From: JALTBU01 sp964410645
GTDB lineage: Bacteria; Campylobacterota; Campylobacteria; Campylobacterales; Nautiliaceae
Direction of reading: 5' to 3'
DNA: 7,292 bases
NCBI GenBank assembly: GCA_964410645.1
Contig: CAYPHV010000054.1
Span: forward strand, 1 to 7,292
Part shown: one piece after another, positions 1-7,071 of the stretch
Layout of the letters: each line of letters opens with the position of its first letter
How positions within the stretch are numbered: position 1 is the stretch's first letter
Notes under the pieces: model-generated
Seen by the model: the letters and a program-made list of their open reading frames with translations, nothing else
Databases searched by the model: none
What the model was told of the DNA's origin: nothing
Position numbers and translations under genes: made by a program

Positions 1-56
1 ATAATGGTAGAAATGATCATAATTAATGCAATAATGAATAAAATCTTTTTTTTCAA
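1..56 (-). CDS. Partial gene with TTG start after glnD; membrane- or export-targeted N-terminus
   Basis: This gene is cut by the left window edge; 18 codons are visible. The frame starts at TTG (54-56), whose last two bases lie in the glnD TGA stop, giving a TTGA overlap. A strong ribosome site, AAAAAGGA (64-71), sits 7 nt upstream inside the glnD end. The visible peptide is MKKKILFIIALIMIISTI: a positive start followed by an unbroken hydrophobic stretch. That is typical of a Sec signal peptide, a lipoprotein leader or a first membrane helix, and the part seen does not decide between them. The start is followed by a run of eight A residues. An ATG at codon 13 is an alternative start, but it has no comparable ribosome site and would lose the charged N-terminus. 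The overlap implies co-transcription with glnD. The product is not recognised. Confidence 0.5.
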   Translation of the reverse strand, partial: MKKKILFIIALIMIISTI

Positions 57-2509
57 TGTGTCATCCTTTTTAAAATTTCATCTTTTTTTTCACAAAAACC
101 GCTTGATTTTGGAATGATAAATAAATCTCTTGCAATATTTTTTTGAGATGTTATTTTTACATCTTCTATATTTATATTAAATTTATCAAAAATATTTGTT
201 ATTGTAGAAACAATTCCTTTTTTATTTTCCATTTTAACTTTTAAAGAAGCATAATTTTGGGAATGATTACAGTCAATTGTGAAATCATTTAAAGAAAATT
301 TTATTTTATATTGAATTTCTTTTTTTTCTTTAAAAGCTTCTTCTATCCAATTTTTAATTACAGGTAGATCAAATTCTTCTATATTTTTATTGAACTCAAT
401 TTTAAAATATTTAAAATTTTCTATTTTATAAATTGAAAGATGGATTAAATCTAACTTTGAAAGTTTTTCTATAAACCATCCTAATGAAAAATTTAAATTT
501 TTATTTTTTGCCAAATGAACAATTAAATGTTTTTCATTTACAAGTTTGATTTTTTTATCGGTTAAATCTTTTATCCAATCTAGCACCTTTAAAATTTCAT
601 TTGTGGAATTTTGTAAAAACAGTTGATTGGAAGGAGATTTTAAAACAGCTTTTTTTAGTTTTACAGGTAATTCTTCAAATTCTTTTCTTTTTTGAAGCAG
701 TCTTTCTTTTCTTTTTCGGATGCCTATTTCAGTTAATAATTCTTTATTGTGCAAAGCATACAGGGTGTTTGTATATAACGTTTTTAGTAAATTTTTTTTA
801 AAAGAAGTAAATACTCCGTCTCCCACTGCTTTCATATCGGCAATTGTCAATATATATAAATAGTCAAGAAATTCTTTATTTTCGACAATCTGGGCAAAAG
901 AAAGTATAACTTTGTCATTAAAAATATCTTCTCTTTGGGAAATATTTGACATAAGTGTATGATATTTTATAAGTTTAGAAATAATTTCGGCATTATCCAT
1001 ATTTATTTTTATTGCGAATTTTTTTGCTATTTTGCTTCCTACAATGGAATGGTCTTCTTTTCTTCCCTTACCCAAGTCATGAAAAAAAGAAGCAAATCTA
1101 AGCAGTGCTTTTTGCTTTTCGTTTAATTTTTGAAATTTTTCAATATTTTCCAGTTCTTTTAATGTATAGAGAATATGAATGTCAACCGGGTATTGATGAT
1201 ATCCGTCAAATTGAGCAAGATTTTTTATTTTTTCGAAAGGCGGAAATATTTTTTCTAATTTTTCAGCTCTGTAAAGGGCAAAAAATATAGGATAAATATT
1301 ATAAGAATAAAATAAATTTTTGATTATAACAGTACTTAGTTTTTTTGACTTGTTTTTAAAATTATTAATGATTGATATATCGGTAGTTTTAAAATAGTTA
1401 TTTATGTTTAAAATTTTGTTTAAATATGTTTTAAATGAGTATTTGGTGTAAAAATTGGAATACAATTTATGCTCGCATAAAAAAAGATTTTTATCTATCC
1501 TATATTGTTTTATTTCGCTGAATGTGTGCGAAAACAGATAAGGTTTTATAATTTTTTTAATCATTATTTCACAAAATGTGTTTACATTCCATAACGCTTT
1601 AAGCAAATCTTTTATAAATTTTCTTTCGGCTTTTAATCTTAACGAATCTTTATATCCCATATTTAATGCAATTTCACGTTGATATTGCAAATATACAGTA
1701 TTTGTTTTTTTCTTTGCGGTTAAATGTAGGTAAACTCTTGTTTTAAATAAAAATTCCAAAGCACTCCTGTATTCTTTAAAATTTTCTTCGTTTGTATATT
1801 TGGGAATCAGATATGAATCATTTGGATAATTAAATATAACTTTTGTTAACCATAAAAGAGTATTTGAATCTCTGATTCCACCAAAACCTTCTTTAATATT
1901 AGGTTCCATTGAAATAGGGTATTTTTTATGTCTTTTATTCATTTCCTGATATTTTGCAAGCACATATTCTTGTTTTTTGTAATTCTTTATTTTGTTAAGT
2001 TCATTCTGCGTTTCATACCATAAAAATTTACTGCCTGTAATAAATCTGGATTCAAGCATAGCCGTTTTAATAGTAATGTCTTCCGTGCTTGCTCTGAATA
2101 AATCGTTTATATTATGAACTCTGTGGCCGATTTGAAGACCTAAATCCCAAAGCATAGTTATATAATGTTCAATCATATCTATTGTATTGTAGCCTTTAAT
2201 ATTTTTATAAACTATCATAATATCTATATCCGAATAAATAGAGAGCTGTTCCCTTCCGTAACTGCCAAGCGCAATTATTGATACAGGTATTGAATTATAA
2301 GAAGGTGCATATTCATCAAAATTTTTTTTTATTAAATATTTATATATTAGCGTGATAAACTCATCCATTTTTTTTGTATGTTTTACAAAAAAATCTTTTC
2401 CGCCGTTAATACTGTGTATTTGACTTAAATATTCTTTTATAGCGAGTTTGATTGCTTTTGAAATTTTTAAATCATCTGAAGAAGAATATATAATTTCATT
2501 AAGTTGCAT
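53..2509 (-). CDS. glnD: Bifunctional [PII] uridylyltransferase / uridylyl-removing enzyme GlnD
   Basis: GlnD is the cytoplasmic glutamine sensor. It uridylylates PII (GlnB/GlnK) when glutamine is low and deuridylylates it when glutamine is high. The 818-residue product shows the family order. A nucleotidyltransferase domain has GSYGREQLSIYSDIDIM at 82-97, with catalytic Asp94 and Asp96 in an SDxD motif. Next come LWDLGLQIGHRV (120-131) and the GlnD signature EPNIKEGFGGIRD (202-214). An HD phosphohydrolase domain follows, with candidate metal ligands His445, His477-Asp478 (FFHDLGKGRKEDHS), His517 and Asp558. A C-terminal ACT domain spans about 752-818 (KGIVSTITNIFDKFNINIEDVKI). The region around 655-735 sits where the first ACT domain should be but is hard to recognise as one. 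The protein is shorter than the 890-residue E. coli enzyme. The ATG has an AAAAGGA site about 6 nt upstream. It is divergent from mqnE, and its stop overlaps the next gene. A run of nine A residues lies in codons 60-63, before the active site. Confidence 0.92.
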   Translation of the reverse strand: MQLNEIIYSSSDDLKISKAIKLAIKEYLSQIHSINGGKDFFVKHTKKMDEFITLIYKYLIKKNFDEYAPSYNSIPVSIIALGSYGREQLSIYSDIDIMIVYKNIKGYNTIDMIEHYITMLWDLGLQIGHRVHNINDLFRASTEDITIKTAMLESRFITGSKFLWYETQNELNKIKNYKKQEYVLAKYQEMNKRHKKYPISMEPNIKEGFGGIRDSNTLLWLTKVIFNYPNDSYLIPKYTNEENFKEYRSALEFLFKTRVYLHLTAKKKTNTVYLQYQREIALNMGYKDSLRLKAERKFIKDLLKALWNVNTFCEIMIKKIIKPYLFSHTFSEIKQYRIDKNLFLCEHKLYSNFYTKYSFKTYLNKILNINNYFKTTDISIINNFKNKSKKLSTVIIKNLFYSYNIYPIFFALYRAEKLEKIFPPFEKIKNLAQFDGYHQYPVDIHILYTLKELENIEKFQKLNEKQKALLRFASFFHDLGKGRKEDHSIVGSKIAKKFAIKINMDNAEIISKLIKYHTLMSNISQREDIFNDKVILSFAQIVENKEFLDYLYILTIADMKAVGDGVFTSFKKNLLKTLYTNTLYALHNKELLTEIGIRKRKERLLQKRKEFEELPVKLKKAVLKSPSNQLFLQNSTNEILKVLDWIKDLTDKKIKLVNEKHLIVHLAKNKNLNFSLGWFIEKLSKLDLIHLSIYKIENFKYFKIEFNKNIEEFDLPVIKNWIEEAFKEKKEIQYKIKFSLNDFTIDCNHSQNYASLKVKMENKKGIVSTITNIFDKFNINIEDVKITSQKNIARDLFIIPKSSGFCEKKDEILKRMTH
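64..71 (-). promoter_or_regulatory. Ribosome binding site selecting a TTG start
   Basis: On the minus strand, AAAAAGGA lies within the last codons of glnD, 7 nt before the TTG of the next gene. No ATG in the right frame follows at a usable distance. This site is therefore the main reason for calling a TTG start for the partial gene at the left edge. Confidence 0.5.
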
Positions 2510-2558
2510 TTTTATTCCTTTTATGTTATTTTATCAAAAATAAAAACGGAGAGATTAA
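2510..2558. promoter_or_regulatory. 49-bp divergent glnD/mqnE intergenic region with probable promoters
   Basis: This short, very AT-rich gap separates two head-to-head genes, so it must hold the promoters of both unless these lie inside the coding regions. On the minus strand TGATAAAAT (2536 down to 2528) fits an extended -10 element (TGn plus TAAAAT, one mismatch to TATAAT) and points towards glnD. It sits so close to the AAAAGGA ribosome site (2516-2522) that the glnD leader would be only about a dozen bases, which weakens the call. For mqnE only weak AT-rich -10 candidates are visible (for example TATTTT at 2527-2532), and I see no -35 box. The mqnE ribosome site GGAGAG (2548-2553) lies 5 nt before its ATG. 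I saw no clear palindromic operator. Confidence 0.3.
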
Positions 2559-3623
2559 ATGAATAAAATAATTAAAAAACTTAAGAATAATGAAGAGCTT
2601 AATGCACACGAAGCTTTAAAATTATATGATTTGGAAATTTCCGAATTAGGTGAAATTGCAAATAACATAAGAACTCAGAAATTTGGTAAAAAAACATATT
2701 TTAATATCAATCGTCATATAAATCCAACCAATATTTGCAAAGATGCTTGTAAATTTTGTGCTTTTTCAGCTCATAGAAAAAATCCAAATCCTTATACATT
2801 AAGTGTTAGCGAATGTGTTGATATAGCGAAAAATGCCCATGAAAAAGGTGCAAAAGAAGTGCATATAGTTTCAGCTCATAATCCTAAAGTCGGATATGAT
2901 TATTATATGAATATTGCGAAAGAAATAAGAAAAGCTCTTCCTGATATTCATATAAAAGCATTTACGGCGGCTGAGGTTAATTTTTTTAGCTGGCTTAGCG
3001 GTAAAAGTTATGAAGAAGTGCTTGATAATATGATAGAAGCAGGTGTTGATTCAATGCCCGGCGGAGGTGCAGAAATATTTGATGAAACTATAAGGGCCAA
3101 AATATGCAAAGATAAGGTTAGTAGTGTTAATTGGTTTAAAATTCATGAACTTTGGCACAAACGGGGTAAAAAATCCAATGCTACAATGCTTTTTGGGCAT
3201 ATTGAAAACAGGGCTCACAGGATTGATCATATGATGAGGTTAAAAAAACTTCAAGAAAAAACAGGTGGATTTAACGCATTTATTCCTCTTGTGTATCAAA
3301 GAAAAAATAACTATTTAAAAGTGGATAAATTTTTAACAGGTATTGAAATATTAAAAACAATTGCTATAAGTAGAATATTGCTTAAAAATATACCTAATAT
3401 AAAAGCTTATTGGGTTACAACAACACTTAATCTTTCTTTAGTGGCTCAGAATTACGGTGCAAACGATATTGACGGAACTATTGAAAAAGAATCTATAAAT
3501 TCAGCAGCAGGTGCTAATTCTAAAAACGGGCTTGACGCGCATGAACTTGTTTCTTTAATAAAAGACAGTGGGTATATTCCAGTTGAAAGGGATAGTTTAT
3601 ATAATGAAATAAAAGTTTATTGA
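2559..3623 (+). CDS. mqnE: Aminofutalosine synthase MqnE (radical SAM, menaquinone synthesis)
   Basis: MqnE is a cytoplasmic radical-SAM enzyme of the futalosine route to menaquinone. It joins the 5'-deoxyadenosyl radical to the MqnA product 3-[(1-carboxyvinyl)oxy]benzoate to give aminofutalosine. The 354-residue protein has the 4Fe-4S site CKDACKFC (Cys60, Cys64, Cys67; CxxxCxxC) right after INPTNIC. It then shows family blocks: EVHIVSAHNP, a glycine-rich PGGGAEIFDETIRAKIC, ATMLFGHIE, the PLVYQRKNN region, and a C-terminal stretch ending near IPVERDSLYNEI. The GGGAEIFDE block and the IPVERD tail favour MqnE over the related MqnC and CofH. Length is normal for the family. The start is ATG with GGAGAG 5 nt upstream. 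The gene stands alone on the plus strand. It is divergent from glnD, and its last 7 bp overlap the end of the convergent response regulator gene. I see no other mqn gene in the window. Signs of damage are absent. Confidence 0.93.
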   Translation: MNKIIKKLKNNEELNAHEALKLYDLEISELGEIANNIRTQKFGKKTYFNINRHINPTNICKDACKFCAFSAHRKNPNPYTLSVSECVDIAKNAHEKGAKEVHIVSAHNPKVGYDYYMNIAKEIRKALPDIHIKAFTAAEVNFFSWLSGKSYEEVLDNMIEAGVDSMPGGGAEIFDETIRAKICKDKVSSVNWFKIHELWHKRGKKSNATMLFGHIENRAHRIDHMMRLKKLQEKTGGFNAFIPLVYQRKNNYLKVDKFLTGIEILKTIAISRILLKNIPNIKAYWVTTTLNLSLVAQNYGANDIDGTIEKESINSAAGANSKNGLDAHELVSLIKDSGYIPVERDSLYNEIKVY

Positions 3624-3982
3624 ATATATTTGGAAATTTTTTTCCATAAATCAACAGAATTTATAGGTTTAGTCATAAAATCAGTTGCTCCCCAAGATAA
3701 AGCTTCTTGTTTTTTCGTGTCGTCTGTTGAAAGAACAATAACAGGGATATTTGAAAATTCAGGTTTTTCCATTTTAATATTTTGTAAGAATTTTATTCCG
3801 TCCATAATAGGCATAAAAATGTCAAGAAGTATTACAGAAATATCGTCAGATAATTTGCCAAGGGCAACTGATCCATTTTCTGCTTCGATTACTTCTATAT
3901 TACTTTTTTTCGATAAAACAATATGTAAAAATTTTCTATTTGTAGGATCATCGTCTACTACTAAAATTTTTTTCTTTTTCAT
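3617..3982 (-). CDS. Single-domain response regulator (stand-alone CheY-like receiver)
   Basis: This 121-residue cytoplasmic receiver is expected to accept phosphate from a histidine kinase or HPt protein. All receiver landmarks are visible: the acidic cluster at Asp10-Asp12 in KILVVDDDPTNRKFL, phosphoacceptor Asp54 in VILLDIFMPIMDG, the switch Ser85 in PVIVLST, and Lys105-Pro106 in GATDFMTKPIN. The domain fills the whole protein, so there is no DNA-binding or enzymatic output; it must act by protein-protein contact or as a relay or phosphate sink. Its ATG overlaps the kinase TGA as ATGA, and AAAAAGG lies just upstream inside the kinase end. That supports coupled translation with the hybrid kinase and makes it the likely cognate partner. 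It is not convincingly the chemotaxis CheY: the neighbours are not chemotaxis genes and I cannot separate the two by sequence here. The 3' end overlaps mqnE by 7 bp, tail to tail. Confidence 0.92.
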   Translation of the reverse strand: MKKKKILVVDDDPTNRKFLHIVLSKKSNIEVIEAENGSVALGKLSDDISVILLDIFMPIMDGIKFLQNIKMEKPEFSNIPVIVLSTDDTKKQEALSWGATDFMTKPINSVDLWKKISKYIQ

Positions 3983-6900
3983 TCAGTTACCTTTTTAATA
4001 ACAGAATTGATTTTTTCTTCGCTTAAATCATTTATCAAAGCATTGGCATTAGCTATTCTTTTTTCACTAATTACAATAACTTTAACATCAGGATATTCTT
4101 TTTTGATGGAATTGATTAATTTTTCAATATTGGCTCCTGCAAAATCTTCTTCAATAATAAGTATATCTGATTTATTCAAATTTTTATTCAATTCTTTTGG
4201 ATTAGTAGCAGGGGTAAAACTTTTATTTAGTATATTTTTAAAGTAATTAATTAAAAATTGACTTTCACTTGCAATAATTAATTTAGGCTCTTTTTTTTCT
4301 TCTGATTTAGCTTCCGTTTTAGAGATTATTTCAGGCTGATGCTTAGTGGCTTCAGGTTGATTGTTTTGACTATGTAAATGGAATGTTTTTTGATATTTAT
4401 GTTTTGAAATTTTTTCAAGAACTCTGTGCAAATCTTTTTTATTTATAGGTTTGGAAATATAATCATCCATTCCAGCGCCCAAAAATCTTTCCCTGTCCCC
4501 TTTTAACACATTTGCGGTTACTGCTATTATAGGAATATGTTTAATATTTTCTTCTTCTTCAAATTCAATAATTTCTTGTGTTGCTTCTATTCCGTCCATA
4601 ATTGGCATTTGTGCATCCATAAATATAACATCATATTTGTCGGGGTTCATTGAATATTTATTAAAAGCTTCTAAACCGTTTTGGGCACAGTCTGATTCAA
4701 TACCCATATTTTTAAGAGTAGTTGTAAGCAGTTTCATATTAATCGGATTATCTTCTGCAATTAACGCTTTTAATTTATAAATAGGAGTTTCTTGAACCTC
4801 AATTGTTTTTGATATTTTGGCTTCACTTAAATTTTGTATTGTATTAAATATTTTTGAAGGTGTAGCCGGATCATATATCGTTAAATCCGGAGATAATTTA
4901 TCAATATTTTCTTTGTAGGCATAAGAAGAAATGGTAATTACAGGTAATTTGCAATCTTGGTTAAAAATTTCCTGAACAATATTTTTATCAGATTCTTCAT
5001 AAAAAATTATAATAGCGTTAATATTTTCTGTTTGGCTTAGTTTTTTTATTTCATCAACATTGTTAAAACCTATTTTATTGATTCCAAAATATGATAGATA
5101 ATTAACGTTTATATCTTTTCTTAATGAATCTTTTTGAGAATATAATATTGCAACAGTATAATCACTAAAACTGTTTGGTAAAAATCTAGGGATTTTGTCT
5201 ATTGCTTCAAACGGAATAGTAAAATAGAATTTGCTTCCTTTGTTGATTTCACTGTCTACATTAATTTCCCCGCCCATCATTTCAATATAATTTTTAACAA
5301 TAGTTAAACCAAGTCCGGTACCGCCGTATTTTCTTGTAACGCTTTCATCTGCTTGTGAGAATGCTTCAAAAATTTTTTCTTTTTGTTCTTCACTCATTCC
5401 GATGCCTGTATCTTTAACTTCGAAATAAAGCTCAGCTTTGTTGTTTTTTATACCGTTAAATTTAATTTTAACACTGATTGTTCCGTTTTGGCCTGTAAAT
5501 TTCATTGCATTATTTATTAGATTTGTAAGAATTTCTTTTATTTTGAGAACGTCTCCTTTTAAGACGCTCGGTATGTCAGGAGAAATTTCACTGACATATT
5601 CTATATGTTTTTGAGCTGCAGGAGTTGAGAAAATTTCAACTGTATTTTCAAATTCGTCCAGAGCTCTGAAATCAATTAATTCCAAAGAAATTTTTTGACT
5701 TTCTATTTTTGAAACATCTAAAATATTATTAACAATTTGAAGTAGATTTTTTGCACTTTGCTCAATGGTTGAAATATATTCTGATTGTTCGCTGTTTACT
5801 TCTGTTGTTTTAAGAAGTTCCAGGAATCCTAAAATACCATTAAGCGGAGTTCTTATTTCATGGGACATATTTGCCAAAAACAAAGATTTTGCTTTTGTAG
5901 CTTCTTCGGCTTTTTTAATTGCTTCTTGTGTAATTTTTATAGCTTCATGAACTGTTTTTATACCATTTTGCATACCCTCGGCGGTAGAAATATCAATTTT
6001 TAATTCTTTTCCTGTAATAGGAGTTAAGGCAGTAATTAAATTTGAAAGAGATTTGATGTGTGCTTTGATTATTTTGTTAATATAAAAGCCTATAATTAAA
6101 ATTATAATAGAAAATGCGAATAGCAATGCACTTATTAAAAGTTGATATTTAACATTTTGTATAATTAAATTGCTTTGCGTGTTTACTTTATCATTAAAAT
6201 AATCAGTTACTTTTTTGAAATATTTAATTCTGTTGGTCATTATTTTGAACCAGTCATATGCGTCTATAGGATACCCTTCAAACTGATTGGAAGAATAATA
6301 ATCCATATTTGTCTGTTGTAAATAAAAAATAAGTTCTTTTATAACACTTTCGAGTTTTTTGAATTTTTTTGATTGAAAATCATTGTAAATAGATGTGTTT
6401 TTTAATGTTTCTAATGGCAATATATTTGTATCATGATAATATTTTAATAAAACTTTTTCATAATCTTTTTGTGAAAGAGGTAAGTCGGCAGTAATATAAT
6501 ATGACATAAATCCTCTTATAATATCTGTATATGCGGTAATTTTTTCAAATGGAATTTTTTCTGCGTATGTTGTCTGAAGTTGTTTTGGAAATTGTTTTGT
6601 AAGGTTATGAATGGTTGAAATAATTTGATTTTCCAATACTGTGTAATATCCGAAAAACCAATCTTTATATTTAATATCTTTAAACGAATCTATTTTATTT
6701 CTAATTATTGGTAATTTGTTTATTAATGTTAATATATTTTTAACGCTGTTATAATATTTGGGATTTTTATTAACGTATTCTTTAAAATTATTTATAACAG
6801 TATTCATTTTTGCACGTTTTTTTATCACAACATTTTTGGAATTTGGATATTGGGCTTTACTGACAAAATAAATAGAACTTGTTCCTCTTTCTTCTCCTAA

Positions 6901-7071
6901 TGCAACTAAAATATTTTCCATTTTTTGGGCTAATACAACACTTTTTTCTGATTTTTGTACCTGTTGGTACTTTTGAAAATTTAAATAAAAATAATAGCCG
7001 CTTATTGATAACAAAATAAGTGCGGGAATTAAAATGGCAAATGCAAGTAATTTATTTAATGAAAATTTCAT
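3979..7071 (-). CDS. NIT-domain hybrid sensor histidine kinase with one true and two degenerate receiver modules
   Basis: This 1030-residue inner-membrane sensor kinase starts with a membrane helix (about 7-30). A periplasmic helical NIT domain (about 45-295) follows, with hallmark ALGEERGTSS (57-66, Arg62), a central IIRGFMSYY (Arg186) and AYDWFKIMTNRI (271-282). NIT domains are linked to nitrate/nitrite sensing; the ligand here is inferred. A second helix spans about 309-331, then a linker and predicted coiled coil (370-398). HisKA has phosphoacceptor His404 in FLANMSHEIRTPLNG. HATPase has an N box at Asn521, DTGIGM (Asp554) and GGTGLGL (583-589). About 637-752 looks like a receiver fold without the Asp. 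A canonical receiver at 766-890 has Glu773-Asp774, Asp819, Thr852 and Lys874-Pro875. A Lys/Glu/Gln/His-rich linker (893-928) leads to a third receiver-like module (930-1030) with Glu974 at the phosphosite. No HPt or clear HAMP domain is seen. The ATG has AAAAGGAG 5 nt upstream. Confidence 0.93.
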   Translation of the reverse strand: MKFSLNKLLAFAILIPALILLSISGYYFYLNFQKYQQVQKSEKSVVLAQKMENILVALGEERGTSSIYFVSKAQYPNSKNVVIKKRAKMNTVINNFKEYVNKNPKYYNSVKNILTLINKLPIIRNKIDSFKDIKYKDWFFGYYTVLENQIISTIHNLTKQFPKQLQTTYAEKIPFEKITAYTDIIRGFMSYYITADLPLSQKDYEKVLLKYYHDTNILPLETLKNTSIYNDFQSKKFKKLESVIKELIFYLQQTNMDYYSSNQFEGYPIDAYDWFKIMTNRIKYFKKVTDYFNDKVNTQSNLIIQNVKYQLLISALLFAFSIIILIIGFYINKIIKAHIKSLSNLITALTPITGKELKIDISTAEGMQNGIKTVHEAIKITQEAIKKAEEATKAKSLFLANMSHEIRTPLNGILGFLELLKTTEVNSEQSEYISTIEQSAKNLLQIVNNILDVSKIESQKISLELIDFRALDEFENTVEIFSTPAAQKHIEYVSEISPDIPSVLKGDVLKIKEILTNLINNAMKFTGQNGTISVKIKFNGIKNNKAELYFEVKDTGIGMSEEQKEKIFEAFSQADESVTRKYGGTGLGLTIVKNYIEMMGGEINVDSEINKGSKFYFTIPFEAIDKIPRFLPNSFSDYTVAILYSQKDSLRKDINVNYLSYFGINKIGFNNVDEIKKLSQTENINAIIIFYEESDKNIVQEIFNQDCKLPVITISSYAYKENIDKLSPDLTIYDPATPSKIFNTIQNLSEAKISKTIEVQETPIYKLKALIAEDNPINMKLLTTTLKNMGIESDCAQNGLEAFNKYSMNPDKYDVIFMDAQMPIMDGIEATQEIIEFEEEENIKHIPIIAVTANVLKGDRERFLGAGMDDYISKPINKKDLHRVLEKISKHKYQKTFHLHSQNNQPEATKHQPEIISKTEAKSEEKKEPKLIIASESQFLINYFKNILNKSFTPATNPKELNKNLNKSDILIIEEDFAGANIEKLINSIKKEYPDVKVIVISEKRIANANALINDLSEEKINSVIKKVTE

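Noticed and set aside
601..1290. Short plus-strand open frames opposite glnD (601-801, 1105-1290)
   Set aside because: They are Phe/Leu-rich antisense shadows of glnD codons; hydrophobicity comes from Lys codons read backwards as Phe. I see no convincing ribosome site.
2559..3623. mqnE as mqnC or a CofH-type F420 gene
   Set aside because: The GGGAEIFDE block, the IPVERD-type C-terminus and lack of any F420 genes nearby fit aminofutalosine synthase better.
3617..3982. Response regulator as the chemotaxis protein CheY
   Set aside because: It is a similar single-domain receiver, but its coupling to a hybrid kinase and absence of chemotaxis neighbours make a dedicated partner more likely; not excluded.
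3630..3998. Plus-strand open frame of 122 codons opposite the response regulator
   Set aside because: It mirrors a gene with all receiver motifs, has no recognisable domain, and its Phe/Ser-rich composition is what reading the antisense of an AT-rich gene gives.
4007..4246. Plus-strand frame of 79 codons opposite the kinase 3' end that looks membrane-like
   Set aside because: Its hydrophobic look is an antisense artefact of the Lys/Asn/Ile-rich kinase tail; the sense frame continues smoothly to the ATGA junction.
5765..5950. Plus-strand frame of 61 codons opposite the HisKA region
   Set aside because: It lies opposite the highly conserved H box, where the sense strand is clearly coding.
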